Assembly: GCA_003280605.1 (NCBI GenBank)
Contig: QCEM01000008.1
Location: forward strand, 1-64,000
Reading direction: 5' to 3'
Length of the DNA: 64,000 nucleotides
DNA from: SAR116 cluster bacterium AG-355-O21
Lineage (GTDB): Bacteria; Pseudomonadota; Alphaproteobacteria; Thalassobaculales; Thalassobaculaceae
Shown piece by piece: positions 20,412-30,721 of the stretch. How positions within the stretch are numbered: position 1 is the stretch's first letter; each line of letters starts with the position of its first letter. Both the position numbers and the translations under genes were made by a program. Under the pieces are notes generated by a model that did not search any database, had not been told where the DNA came from, and was given only the letters and a program-made list of their open reading frames with translations.

Positions 20412-21017
20412 ATGACCGAATCTACGTTTCATACCGACATTTCCCACCGCCGACCGATCCGTGCCGTGGTGGCAGCAACCCTGCTGTGCCTGCTTGCGGT
20501 AGCCGCCGCCCGGCCGGCCTTGGCCGATCAAAACGACCCCCGATTGCCGCAGTTGTTCGACGTCCTGCGGAAGTCTGATAACAGCCGTAAAATCGAACAA
20601 ACCGAAGCGCAAATTTGGCGCATCTGGAGCCGTCATGGTGAGAGCGCCAGCGTTGATCGCTTGATGCAGCGGGCGCAAATGCTGATGGCCGCAGATCAGG
20701 TAGCTTTGGCCGCTGATATTTATGATGCCATCATCAAGCGGGACCCGGAATTTGCCGAAGGCTGGAATCGGCGAGCAACCCTGCGCTTTATGACCGGCGA
20801 CTATGATGGTTCGGTTGCTGATATTCAAAAGGTGTTGGCGCTGGAGCCACGGCATTTCGGTGCCCTTGCCGGCCTAGGCATGATTTATATGGCGGTAGAT
20901 GAGCCGGAAGGTGCCCTGCGCGCCTTTGAAGCCGCCTTAGCGATCCATCCGCATTTACCGGCGGCGCGTGCCCATGTGGGTTTCCTGCGCGAGCAGATGC
21001 AAGGCAAAAAACTATAG
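20412..21017 (+). CDS. Tetratricopeptide repeat protein (exported)
   Basis: Signal-like segment AVVAATLLCLLAVAAARPALA and TPR-like repeats. ATG at 20412 preferred over 20343. Confidence 0.7.
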   Translation: MTESTFHTDISHRRPIRAVVAATLLCLLAVAAARPALADQNDPRLPQLFDVLRKSDNSRKIEQTEAQIWRIWSRHGESASVDRLMQRAQMLMAADQVALAADIYDAIIKRDPEFAEGWNRRATLRFMTGDYDGSVADIQKVLALEPRHFGALAGLGMIYMAVDEPEGALRAFEAALAIHPHLPAARAHVGFLREQMQGKKL

Positions 21018-21096
21018 CTGAGAGAGCTTGGTTTTATTACCGCGCCGTGCTTGCTAAGTTGGTGTTTGGAAACGCCAACGCCCGGGAGGGAAATGC

Positions 21097-22437
21097 ATGT
21101 CGACGCGGTATAATCTCATCATCAAAAATGGCACGGTACAGACGCCAAGTGGCGCTGTGGCAACGGATATCGGGATCATCAATGGCCGGATCGCCGCCCT
21201 TGACGTGATCGACGCCGATACCGGCGATGCTGTTTTTGACGCCAGTGGTCTGCATGTCTTACCTGGTGTCATCGACAGCCAAGTACATTTCCGCGAGCCA
21301 GGGTTAGAGCATAAAGAAGATCTTGCCCATGGCACCAAGGCAGCGGTCTTAGGGGGTGTTACGGCGATTTTTGAAATGCCCAATACCAGCCCGCTGACCC
21401 TCTCGACCGATGATTTAGACGATAAATTTGCCCGCGCCAAAGGCCGGGCCTGGTGTGATCATGCGTTTTTCATTGGCGGTGCTGCGGAAAATGCGGCGCA
21501 GTTGGATGTGCTTGAAAGCCATCCAGGATGCGCCGGCGTGAAGATCTTCATGGGTTCTTCAACAGGAAGCTTGTTGGTTCAGGACGATGCGACTTTGGCG
21601 CGAATTTTGGCCAATGGTCGGCGGCGTGTTGCGATTCACGCCGAGGATGAAGAACGCCTGATTGAGCGTCGGCAAATCGCCATTGATGGCGGTCATCCGC
21701 GGGTACACCCCGAATGGCGTGATGAGGAGACGGCGGTGCGCGCGACCAAGCGCATTTTAGCGTTGGCGAGAGCTGCCGGCCGGCGGGTGCACGTGCTGCA
21801 CATCACCACCGGCGAAGAAATGGAAATCCTGGCCGAGAATAAGGATGTGGCAACGGTTGAGTGTACATTAAATCACCTCACCCTTGCGGCCCCGGATTGC
21901 TATGAGCGTTTAGGTGCCTTTGCGCAGATGAACCCCCCTGTCCGTGACGCACAACATCGGGCCGCCTTGTGGCGTGCGATTGATCAGGGTGTTGTTGATG
22001 TTATTGGCTCTGATCATGCGCCGCATACCCGTGAGGAAAAGCTTGCTGATTACCCGTCGACCCCAAGTGGCATGCCGGGGGTGCAAACGCTTTTGCCGCT
22101 GCTGCTTGATCACATGAACGCCGGTCGCTTAAGCCTGGAACGGTTAGTTGACTTAACCGCTTCGGGGCCGGCACGCATTTATAATATCGCCGGTAAAGGG
22201 CGCATTGCCCGCGGCTTTGACGCCGATTTGACCCTGGTTGATTTAGCCGCCAAGCGGACCATCGAAAACAGCTGGATTGCCAGCAAATGCGGTTGGACAC
22301 CCTTTGACGGCATGCAGGTAACAGGCTGGCCAAAAGCGACCGTGATCCGCGGCAATATTGTCATGCGTGAGGATGAAGTTCTGGGCCAACCATTGGGGCA
22401 ACCTGTGCGGTTTCAAGAAACCCTCGGGGGCGCCTGA
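21097..22437 (+). CDS. Dihydroorotase (PyrC type I-like)
   Basis: GVIDSQVHFREPGLEHKEDL, GGVTAIFEMPNTSP, VDVIGSDHAPHTREEK, SGMPGVQTLLPLLLDH. Confidence 0.9.
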   Translation: MSTRYNLIIKNGTVQTPSGAVATDIGIINGRIAALDVIDADTGDAVFDASGLHVLPGVIDSQVHFREPGLEHKEDLAHGTKAAVLGGVTAIFEMPNTSPLTLSTDDLDDKFARAKGRAWCDHAFFIGGAAENAAQLDVLESHPGCAGVKIFMGSSTGSLLVQDDATLARILANGRRRVAIHAEDEERLIERRQIAIDGGHPRVHPEWRDEETAVRATKRILALARAAGRRVHVLHITTGEEMEILAENKDVATVECTLNHLTLAAPDCYERLGAFAQMNPPVRDAQHRAALWRAIDQGVVDVIGSDHAPHTREEKLADYPSTPSGMPGVQTLLPLLLDHMNAGRLSLERLVDLTASGPARIYNIAGKGRIARGFDADLTLVDLAAKRTIENSWIASKCGWTPFDGMQVTGWPKATVIRGNIVMREDEVLGQPLGQPVRFQETLGGA

Positions 22438-22526
22438 GCGTCGGCAAACACGCTGCCGAAGCTGCTGATAACTTCCATCCGGCGGTGAGGGCGGCGGACG
22501 GCCGTGATTGAACCGCGCAATAAAGG

Positions 22527-22560
22527 GCTGCGGGCAGCACCAAAAGGCGATGCCCGCAGC
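22527..22560. terminator. Terminator-like hairpin between convergent genes
   Basis: GCTGCGGGCA / TGCCCGCAGC perfect 10-bp stem between dihydroorotase (+) and acyl-CoA dehydrogenase (-). Confidence 0.65.
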
Positions 22561-22576
22561 GTCATGGCGTCAGATT

Positions 22577-23782
22577 TTAGTCGTTTTTCCGCAGTTCAGC
22601 TTTGGCAATGGATTCCAGATGCACTTCATCGGGGCCATCGGCCAGCCGCAGGGTGCGTTGGGCAGCATACCAATGCGCCAACGGAAACTCCTGGCTGACA
22701 CCGCCGCCGCCGTGCACTTGGATTGCTTCGTCAATCACCTTACAGGCCATCCGCGGGGCCACAACTTTGATCATCCCGATCTGCTGGCGTGCTGCTTTGT
22801 TGCCAACCTTGTCCATCATGTCAGCTGCATGCAGGGTCAACAAACGAGCCTGGTCGATGGCAATCCGCGCTTCTGCAATCTTATGCCGTAAGGCGCCCTT
22901 TTCAACGTTAGCGGTACCAAAGGCGACGCGTGATTTGGCGCGTGATTTCATCAGCTCTAATGCCCGTTCGGCCATGCCGATGGAGCGCATGCAGTGGTGA
23001 ATCCGGCCTGGGCCAAGGCGGCCTTGGGCAATTTCAAATCCACGCCCTTCGCCAAGTAAGATATTCGAGGCCGGCACCCGCACATCGGTGAACTGAACTT
23101 CACCATGGCCTTTGGGAGCATGGTCGTAGCCGAAAACCGATAACGCCCGGATCACCTCAATGCCAGGTGTGTCCATCGGCACCAGGACCATCGATTGCTG
23201 TAAATGCTTTGGTGCCGACGGGTCAGTTTTACCCATGAAAACAGCAATCTTACAGCGTGGGCTCAGCGCACCCGAGGTCCACCATTTGCGCGCGTTAATG
23301 ACGTATTCATCGCCATCGCGGGCGATGGACGCTTCGATGTTGGTGGCATCAGAGGAGGCGACTCGCGGTTCGGTCATCGCAAAACAGGACCGAATTTCCC
23401 CGTTCAAGAGTGGCTCTAGCCACAGCTTTTTGTGCTCGTCATTGCCGTAACGTTCAATCACTTCCATATTGCCGGTATCGGGCGCGGAGCAGTTGAAAAC
23501 TTCAGGGCCAATCGGCGAACGTCCCATGATTTCGCACAAAGGTGCGTAGTCCATGTTGGTCAGGCCGGCGCCGCGGTCGGATTCCGGCAGGAACAGGTTC
23601 CATAGTCCGGCCGATTTCGCTTTGGCTTTCAATTCTTCCATCACCGGGACAACGTTCCAGCGATTTTCCATATCGTCTAACTGCCGCTCGTAAACTTCTT
23701 CGGCGGGATAAACATAGGCGTCCATAAATTCACGGACTTCGGCTTGCAACTTGCGGGAACGCTCACTGGCTTCCATATACAT
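22577..23782 (-). CDS. Acyl-CoA dehydrogenase
   Basis: [56 protein letters not shown]. Start MYMEASER at 23782. Confidence 0.9.
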   Translation of the reverse strand: MYMEASERSRKLQAEVREFMDAYVYPAEEVYERQLDDMENRWNVVPVMEELKAKAKSAGLWNLFLPESDRGAGLTNMDYAPLCEIMGRSPIGPEVFNCSAPDTGNMEVIERYGNDEHKKLWLEPLLNGEIRSCFAMTEPRVASSDATNIEASIARDGDEYVINARKWWTSGALSPRCKIAVFMGKTDPSAPKHLQQSMVLVPMDTPGIEVIRALSVFGYDHAPKGHGEVQFTDVRVPASNILLGEGRGFEIAQGRLGPGRIHHCMRSIGMAERALELMKSRAKSRVAFGTANVEKGALRHKIAEARIAIDQARLLTLHAADMMDKVGNKAARQQIGMIKVVAPRMACKVIDEAIQVHGGGGVSQEFPLAHWYAAQRTLRLADGPDEVHLESIAKAELRKND

Positions 23783-23840
23783 TTTTGTCTCCTGTTCGCA
23801 ATTGGCCGCCATTGGGCGACGCGGTTTTATCAAATCCGGG

Positions 23841-24614
23841 TTAATAACGGCTCGTAATTGTGCTGCCACCATCGATGACGAAGGTTTGGCCGGTGGTCCA
23901 GCGGCCGGCAGGCGCTGCTAAATAGACCCCGATGCCGGCAATGTCGTCTGGTTCGCCCAAGCGTAACAAGGCATGCGCGGCAGCGGCGCGTTTGGACCGC
24001 TCCGGGTCTTCATATAACGCGCGTGCAAAGTCAGTTTTCACCAATCCGGGTGCGATGGCGTTGGCGCGGATCCCGCGGTCACCCCATTCGACCGCCAAAT
24101 TGCGAACCAACTGCATGTCGGCAGCTTTTGAAATACAGTAGATACCAAGATTGTCGCTGCCTTTCAGGCCGCCGATGGAAGATACAATGATCACCGATCC
24201 GCCGCCCCGTTCAGCCATGCCCGGCAACACCATATTACATAGCCATAAATTTCGTTTGATGTTGTTTTCCATGGTTTTGTCATAGGCGGCTTCCGGCACG
24301 TCAGCCATCGGCCCGTAATACGGATTGGCGGCGGCATTACAGACCAAAATGTCGATGCCGCCCCAAGCAGCGACGGTTTTATTGACCAAGACTTCAAGCT
24401 GAGATTGATCCGAGATATTGCAGGGGACGGCGATTGCTTCGCCACCTTTGGCATTAATCGCCGCCGCGACCTCGTCACAGACATCTGCTTTGCGGCTGGA
24501 GATAACAACTTTCGCGCCATGTTCGGCCATCCGCTCGGCCATAGCTTTGCCGATGCCCTTTGTCGAGCCTGTTATTACAGCTACTTTTCCGCGCAAGTCA
24601 AAAAGATCGCCCAT
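23841..24614 (-). CDS. SDR family oxidoreductase
   Basis: [27 protein letters not shown] (TGxxxGIG), NAAA, YCISKAA (YxxxK). Confidence 0.9.
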   Translation of the reverse strand: MGDLFDLRGKVAVITGSTKGIGKAMAERMAEHGAKVVISSRKADVCDEVAAAINAKGGEAIAVPCNISDQSQLEVLVNKTVAAWGGIDILVCNAAANPYYGPMADVPEAAYDKTMENNIKRNLWLCNMVLPGMAERGGGSVIIVSSIGGLKGSDNLGIYCISKAADMQLVRNLAVEWGDRGIRANAIAPGLVKTDFARALYEDPERSKRAAAAHALLRLGEPDDIAGIGVYLAAPAGRWTTGQTFVIDGGSTITSRY

Positions 24615-24809
24615 GCCTTATGCCTTCCCTGAATATTGATTGATCAGCCATTACCGAGCGGTGCCGACGTTGAGACTTTTTCTAGTGTATGGACAGGATG
24701 GCCGATCCGGCAAGAGGGAACATACAGATAATGCCGTACAACAGGTTTTTGACAGCACGGCGTCTGAAGGCGTATGAAAGTAAGGCATAAAATCAAACGG
24801 GGATGGGAT

Positions 24810-25097
24810 ATGAGTGGACCAGATTTTCTAATCCATGGAAGTGAGGACTCTGTAGGCGTTGTGGTCGTTGAAAGCGTCGCCAAGGGTGCCGTTCTTTCCG
24901 GTCTGTCGATGGAAACCGGTGCGGCCCTGACGATCACTGCCTGCGACGATATACCCCTGGGCCATAAGATTGCGGTCATGCCGATCAGCAACGGCGATAC
25001 CGTCCTAAAATACGGTCACGATATCGGCAAAGCGATTGCAGATATCCCTTTGGGCGGTCATGCCCACGTCCAAAACGTCAAAACCAAAAGGTGGTAA
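24810..25097 (+). CDS. UxaA/SuyA-type small subunit (SAF domain), putative sulfolactate sulfo-lyase alpha
   Basis: 95 aa: [16 protein letters not shown]...[49 protein letters not shown]. Ends 4 nt before the large subunit start. Confidence 0.65.
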   Translation: MSGPDFLIHGSEDSVGVVVVESVAKGAVLSGLSMETGAALTITACDDIPLGHKIAVMPISNGDTVLKYGHDIGKAIADIPLGGHAHVQNVKTKRW

Positions 25098-25101
25098 GAC
25101 C

Positions 25102-26274
25102 ATGAGCATGGCAAAAACATTTCAAGGTTACCGCCGCGAAAATGGTCGGGTGGGGGTGCGCAATCACGTCATCATCTTGCCGCTGGATGATTTGTCGAAT
25201 GCGGCCTGTGAGGCTGTCGGTAACAATATTAAAGGCACCATGGCAATCCCGCATCCCTATGGACGATTGCAATTTGGTGCAGATTTAGACCTACATTTTG
25301 CAACCTTGATCGGGGCCGGCTGCAATCCCAATGTGGCCGCCGTGGTGGTGATTGGGATTGAGCCGAAATGGACCCAGCGGGTGGTTGACGGTATCGCTGC
25401 CAGCGGTAAGCCCGTGAGCGGATTTGCGATTGAGCAGCATGGTGATCTTGACACCATTCAGCGGGCCTCCTGGGCGGCCAAGAAATTTGTCCAAGACGCC
25501 TCTGAGCTGCAGCGTGAAAGTTGTGATCTGGCGGAGCTTTGGGTCTCGGTCAAATGTGGTGAAAGCGATACCACCTCGGGCCTAGCGTCAAACCCGACCG
25601 TCGGTAATTTCATCGACAAGGTCGATCCGATGGGAATGACCACCTGTTTTGGTGAAACCTCCGAGATCACAGGTGCCGAACTGGTGTGTCAAAGCCGGGC
25701 AGCGACGCCGGAGGTGGGTGAAAAATTCTTGCGCACCTGGCAGGCCTATATGGATGAAGTGATCGAGCCGCATAAAACCTCGGACTTATCGGAAAGCCAG
25801 CCGACCGCCGGTAACATCGAGGGCGGCTTGACGACGATTGAAGAAAAGGCCTTCGGTAATCTTGAGAAGATCGGTAAGAAAACCAGCTACATCGATGTTT
25901 TGGCACCTGCCGAAGCGCCGACAAAAGGGCCAGGCTTGTATTTTATGGATACCTCCAGTGCGGCTGCTGAATGTGTAACCTTGCAAATGGCGGCCGGCTT
26001 TGTGGTGCATTTGTTCCCAACCGGCCAAGGCAATGTCATTGGCAACCCGATTGAACCGGTGATCAAGCTTTCGGCTAATCCGCGCACCTGCCGGACCATG
26101 AGCGAGCATGTGGACCTAGACTGCTCGGGTATTTTGCGCGGCGAAATGACCTTAGATGAGGCCGGTGACGCCTTGCTGGATATGACCGTTCGGACCGTCA
26201 ATGGCCGTCTGACGGCAGCTGAATCGCTTGGTCACAGAGAGTTCGTGCTGACTAAACTTTATCGGAGTGCTTAA
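25102..26274 (+). CDS. UxaA/SuyB-type large subunit, putative sulfolactate sulfo-lyase beta or altronate dehydratase-like
   Basis: [64 protein letters not shown]...[12 protein letters not shown]. Start at 25102. Confidence 0.7.
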   Translation: MSMAKTFQGYRRENGRVGVRNHVIILPLDDLSNAACEAVGNNIKGTMAIPHPYGRLQFGADLDLHFATLIGAGCNPNVAAVVVIGIEPKWTQRVVDGIAASGKPVSGFAIEQHGDLDTIQRASWAAKKFVQDASELQRESCDLAELWVSVKCGESDTTSGLASNPTVGNFIDKVDPMGMTTCFGETSEITGAELVCQSRAATPEVGEKFLRTWQAYMDEVIEPHKTSDLSESQPTAGNIEGGLTTIEEKAFGNLEKIGKKTSYIDVLAPAEAPTKGPGLYFMDTSSAAAECVTLQMAAGFVVHLFPTGQGNVIGNPIEPVIKLSANPRTCRTMSEHVDLDCSGILRGEMTLDEAGDALLDMTVRTVNGRLTAAESLGHREFVLTKLYRSA

Positions 26275-26281
26275 GACTGTG

Positions 26282-27454
26282 ATGTTAACGTCGGCTTCGC
26301 ATCCTGCCGACAAGCGGCCCAAAGTTGTTTATTTATGCGGGGCCGACTGGTATTTTGCGTTGCATTTCATTGATTTGGCCCGCGGCGCAAAGGCCGCAGG
26401 CTATGAGGTGCATATCATTGCCGGCGTTGGCGAACGTCAGAGCTATGCGGCGCAATTCGACAGCGAGGGTTTTCATTTTCACCCGCTGGTCTTGGCCCGC
26501 ACCGGGACCTCACCAATCCGGGATCTGTTGACCATCATGCAGATCGTCAGGCTGTACCGTCAGCTTCGCCCGGACATCGTTCACCATATTGCCATCAAAC
26601 CGGTGTTATATGGGCAACTTGCAGCCTTTTTGACGGCTGTGCCGGTGCGCATAAATGCTCTCACCGGGCTCGGTTTTGTGTTTTCATCATCGCGCTTGAA
26701 GGCGCGAGTTTTGCGTCCCTTGGTTAGTTTGGCGCTGCGTTTGTTTTTGCCCTTGGGCAGAGCTCAGCTGGTGGTTTTGAATGATGACGATGCCGATGAT
26801 CTGGCGCATATTGCCAAGCTGCCCCGCGCGGAGATTCGGGTGATTCCGGGCACCGGCATTGATTTGACGCGCTTTGTTGCCAGCGATGAGCCTACCGAGA
26901 CACCTGTTGTGGTCGCATTGGTGGCGCGGATGCTGGTTGATAAAGGTGTTTTAGATGTGATTGCCGCAGCCGAGCAACTGCGTCACGACAAAGCCAACGT
27001 CATCATTCGTCTTGTTGGCGCACCGGACGCCAAAAACCCCGCATCACTGCCGGAGCAGCAGCTGCGCGATTGGCATGCCGACGGTTTGATCGACTACATC
27101 GGTCATGTGAGTAATGTCCCGGCCGTTTGGCGTGATGCTCATGTGGCCTTGCTGCCGTCTTATCGTGAGGGCCTTGGCATGAGCTTGATTGAAGCCGCTG
27201 CCTGCGCCCGCCCCTTGATCGCCACCGATGTGCCCGGGTGCCGGCAGGCCGTGATTGATGGCGTGACCGGAATATTGGTGCCGGCCACAGACTCGGATGC
27301 GATTGTGGCCGCCATCAAGTCCTTGGTCAGTGATCCACAGCGCCGCAGAACTATGGGCGCGGCCGCCCGCAAGGATGCCGAGCAGCGGTTTTCAAAAGTC
27401 GCCGTAGTCGCTCAGGTCATTGACCTCTATAGCGATAAACGGGCAGCACATTAA
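26282..27454 (+). CDS. Glycosyltransferase family 4-like protein
   Basis: VARMLVDKGVLDVIAAAEQL and LLPSYREGLGMSLIEAAACARPLIATDVPGCR. Confidence 0.9.
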   Translation: MLTSASHPADKRPKVVYLCGADWYFALHFIDLARGAKAAGYEVHIIAGVGERQSYAAQFDSEGFHFHPLVLARTGTSPIRDLLTIMQIVRLYRQLRPDIVHHIAIKPVLYGQLAAFLTAVPVRINALTGLGFVFSSSRLKARVLRPLVSLALRLFLPLGRAQLVVLNDDDADDLAHIAKLPRAEIRVIPGTGIDLTRFVASDEPTETPVVVALVARMLVDKGVLDVIAAAEQLRHDKANVIIRLVGAPDAKNPASLPEQQLRDWHADGLIDYIGHVSNVPAVWRDAHVALLPSYREGLGMSLIEAAACARPLIATDVPGCRQAVIDGVTGILVPATDSDAIVAAIKSLVSDPQRRRTMGAAARKDAEQRFSKVAVVAQVIDLYSDKRAAH

Positions 27455-28350
27455 TGATCAAAGGGCTCGCCGTATCGGATCATTTGAAGGGCATTTCGTG
27501 GGTTTTGGTCTCCAGTCTTTGCTTTGTTGCGGTCACAGGTTTGGTGCGCCATCTGGGCAGTGACATGGACGCGGTTCAAGCCGCTTTTATCCGCTATGCC
27601 TTTGGTGTGGTGCTGTTGATCCCAACACTGTTTCAAATTCGCCGGAGCGCTTTTCGCTTGGCCCGGCTGGCACCGCATGGCCTGCGTGGTTTGGTGCATG
27701 GGATTGGGGTGATGTTATGGTTTTATGCGATGACGCATATTCCCATCGCCGATGTCACCGCGCTGGGTTTTACGGCGCCAATCTTTGTGACCATTGGGGC
27801 TGCCTTATTCCTTGGTGAACGGCTGCGTATGCGCCGGTTGGCGGCGGTCAGTATGGGTTTCGTGGGTGCCCTTGTGATCATTCGACCAGGGCTGATTGAA
27901 ATCGAATTGGGCGCGATTGCGATGCTGGTCGCAGCACCGTTATTCGCGGTGTCGATGCTGGTTGCTAAACGCCTTGTAGCCGATCAACCGCCAGGCGTGG
28001 TTGTGGCCCTGCTATCGGTATTTGTGACCTTGGTGCTGATGCCGCCGGCGCTGTATGTTTGGCGCACGCCAACGGCCGAGGAGCTTGGCTGGTTGATGGC
28101 GACGGCGATTTTCGCAACCCTTGGCCATATTGCCTTAACCAAGGCTTACAGCTTGGTCGATATCACGGTGACTCAGCCGATTACCTTTGTGCAACTGGTT
28201 TGGGCAAGCTTGTTAGGCTATTTCGTCTTCGCTGAGGTGCCGGATGTCTGGACTATTTTTGGTGGCCTGATCATTGTTGCCAGCGCCAGCTATATCGCCC
28301 ATCGGGAAGCACAATTAGCGCGCGCTAAACGCCGCTTACAAGCAGGTTAG
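27454..28350 (+). CDS. DMT/EamA family transporter
   Basis: 298 aa, ten TM-like segments, duplicated EamA pattern. Overlaps the glycosyltransferase stop. Confidence 0.9.
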   Translation: MIKGLAVSDHLKGISWVLVSSLCFVAVTGLVRHLGSDMDAVQAAFIRYAFGVVLLIPTLFQIRRSAFRLARLAPHGLRGLVHGIGVMLWFYAMTHIPIADVTALGFTAPIFVTIGAALFLGERLRMRRLAAVSMGFVGALVIIRPGLIEIELGAIAMLVAAPLFAVSMLVAKRLVADQPPGVVVALLSVFVTLVLMPPALYVWRTPTAEELGWLMATAIFATLGHIALTKAYSLVDITVTQPITFVQLVWASLLGYFVFAEVPDVWTIFGGLIIVASASYIAHREAQLARAKRRLQAG

Positions 28351-28871
28351 TCGATGCGCACCAGTTGCGTTCGGAACTGCTGGCCGCGCTTTAAATAGGT
28401 TTCGGAATTATGAGATAAGCCGTCCGCCTGGGCATCGGATAATTGCCGGGCAACCTTCGCCGGGGAGCCGATAATCAAGCAACGCGGCTCAAAATGCTTG
28501 CCCTCGGTGACCAATGCTCCGGCACCGACCAAACATTTGGCGCCAATATGAGCGCCGTTTAAAATTACCGCTTGAATTCCGATCAAAGCCCCATCATCGA
28601 CCGTGCATCCATGCAGCATCGCTTGATGGCCAATGGTCACACCGCTGCCTAGAACCAGCGGGCATCCTGGATCCACATGCAGAACCGCACCCTCTTGAAC
28701 ATTACTGCCGGCACCGATCACAATCGGCTCATTATCTCCGCGCAAAACCGCGCCCGGCCACACGCTTACCCCTTCGCCAAGCGTTACCTTACCGATGATG
28801 GTTGCGCCATCGGCAATATATGCGGTTTCATGAATCACGGGGGCGTCATCGCCAATCCGGTAAATCGCCAT
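28347..28871 (-). CDS. Gamma carbonic anhydrase/hexapeptide transferase family protein
   Basis: Left-handed beta-helix hexapeptides: GVSVWPGAVLRGDNEPIVIGAGSNVQEGAVLH, GHQAMLHGCTV. Confidence 0.9.
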   Translation of the reverse strand: MAIYRIGDDAPVIHETAYIADGATIIGKVTLGEGVSVWPGAVLRGDNEPIVIGAGSNVQEGAVLHVDPGCPLVLGSGVTIGHQAMLHGCTVDDGALIGIQAVILNGAHIGAKCLVGAGALVTEGKHFEPRCLIIGSPAKVARQLSDAQADGLSHNSETYLKRGQQFRTQLVRID

Positions 28872-28896
28872 CGGGGAAACTCCTTATTGGCAGGTT

Positions 28897-29682
28897 TTAG
28901 GCGTTAAGGCTTGGTGCACTGGCGATTGCCGCCGCCGCCAAGGTTGGGCCAATTTCTTCGTGTAAAACGAGATCAGCAATCTCGTCAAGCGGTGTTGGTT
29001 CGCGGTTAATGATAACCAAGCGGGCACCATTTTGCGCGGCAATTATCGGGAAACTTGCTGCTGGCTGGACCACCAGTGATGAGCCGATCACAATGAAAAG
29101 ATCGGCGGCCAGTGTTTCTTCTTCGGCACGCTGCATGGGTGCCAGCGGCATCGCTTGACCAAAGGAAATTGTCGCGGTTTTCACAATGCCGTTACAGGCG
29201 GCACAGACCGGCAGCTCGTCCCGGCCGATAAAAGCTTGTTTAATCACGGCAAGCTCGTATCGCTGGCCACAATCAAGGCAGCTCGCATAGGTGCTATTGC
29301 CATGCAATTCGACGACCTGTGCGTCAGCAATCCCGGACCGTTGATGTAAACCATCAATATTTTGGGTGATGACGGCGCTAACGTCGCCGCGGCCAACCCA
29401 GGTGGCGACAGCAAGATGGCCGGCATTCGGCTCGGCCTCGGAGATGGTTTTTTCGGAGGCGAACTTTCGCCGCCAGGATTCCCGCCGCATTTCTGCGCTG
29501 GCGATGAAATCGCGGAAATCAATCGGCGCCATTTGCGTCCAGATGCCGGTGGGACTGCGAAAATCAGGAATGCCTGATTCCGTTGAAATGCCGGCACCGG
29601 TAAAAATTACCGCCCGGCTGCTTGTCCGCACCATATCGGCCAGCGCCTGGGCAGCGTTGTTATCGGGGATCTCTCGCTCCAT
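28897..29682 (-). CDS. Sir2-family NAD-dependent deacylase
   Basis: VIFTGAGISTESGIPDFRSP, ITQNIDGLHQRSG, Zn cysteines CLDC / CAAC. Confidence 0.95.
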   Translation of the reverse strand: MEREIPDNNAAQALADMVRTSSRAVIFTGAGISTESGIPDFRSPTGIWTQMAPIDFRDFIASAEMRRESWRRKFASEKTISEAEPNAGHLAVATWVGRGDVSAVITQNIDGLHQRSGIADAQVVELHGNSTYASCLDCGQRYELAVIKQAFIGRDELPVCAACNGIVKTATISFGQAMPLAPMQRAEEETLAADLFIVIGSSLVVQPAASFPIIAAQNGARLVIINREPTPLDEIADLVLHEEIGPTLAAAAIASAPSLNA

Positions 29683-29691
29683 TCTGTAAAG

Positions 29692-30606
29692 CTAACGCGG
29701 CGGCGCGATGCTGTCACCTATCTCGATGATGGCGTCGGCAAATTGTGCTAGATAGCGATCACCATAGGCCCGATAGTCAAACGGCAAAGCTGATTGGATT
29801 TCCGAAACACGGGCCCACATTGCCTCCCGCAACAAGGAGGCGCATTTCATCGCCCGAAACTGCCGCCATTGTTGCGGGCCGGGGGGCTGGCCAAAGTACA
29901 GTTCCAGTAGCCTTGCTTCTTGATCAGCCGTGAAACCGTTGTTTGACGCGAGGTTTGCCAAATCGAACATCGCGCTACCGAGGCCGGCATGTTCCCAATC
30001 GATCAGCCAGAGCCGCTGTCCATCATCAAGGATATTACCGCTGAGCAAATCATTATGCGCCAGCACCACATCGATTTGGCCAACAGTTTCTTCAAGCTGG
30101 TCATTTAAGCGCATCCAGGCCGTTAAGTCGTCGCTGCTTTGACGCTCTTGCGCGGCCAGGAAGCGGGCGTATTGGCGGCAAACACGGAACGGCCAAAACC
30201 CGGCAACAGGCCCGTCCAACAGCCGAAAAGCAGTATTGTGAGTTTGTTTCAACAGGGCTGTGATGCGTGGCAGGTTAGCAGCACTGGGAATCAGCTGCGA
30301 TGCCAGCGGCGGGCCGGCAATGAAGGCCGCAACCAGCGCCGTCGAATTTGCAAAATAGACTTTCGGTGCGATGTCTGCCGCCGCCGCCGCACGGTTGCAG
30401 ACAGCATCATTGGCCCGCAACACGCCGTGGGCCGGAACATCGCCATTGATGCGTGCGACAAATATGTGATCAGCCATTGTGACCATAAAATTATGGTTAG
30501 AAATGCCGCCATCGAGCGGGCGGACAGTGATCGAGGTTTGCCAGCAGGGCAGCTCGCGGAGAATGATCTCGGCCTGTGCGGCGGTTAAAAAAAGGTCTGA
30601 GTTCAT
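29692..30606 (-). CDS. Phosphotransferase (choline/aminoglycoside kinase fold)
   Basis: VLAHNDLLSGNIL (catalytic loop) and WLIDWEHAGLGSAMFDLANLASNN. Start at 30606 after GGAGAAG. Confidence 0.85.
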   Translation of the reverse strand: MNSDLFLTAAQAEIILRELPCWQTSITVRPLDGGISNHNFMVTMADHIFVARINGDVPAHGVLRANDAVCNRAAAAADIAPKVYFANSTALVAAFIAGPPLASQLIPSAANLPRITALLKQTHNTAFRLLDGPVAGFWPFRVCRQYARFLAAQERQSSDDLTAWMRLNDQLEETVGQIDVVLAHNDLLSGNILDDGQRLWLIDWEHAGLGSAMFDLANLASNNGFTADQEARLLELYFGQPPGPQQWRQFRAMKCASLLREAMWARVSEIQSALPFDYRAYGDRYLAQFADAIIEIGDSIAPPR

Positions 30607-30721
30607 GATTTCTTCTCCCGGCGACGCACTGGGCATCGACAGAACAGATGCATTTCTTTACTGATGATATGCGTCATTCGACGCGCCCTCGGATCGAGCT
30701 TTGCAAATTGGAGTTGATAGC

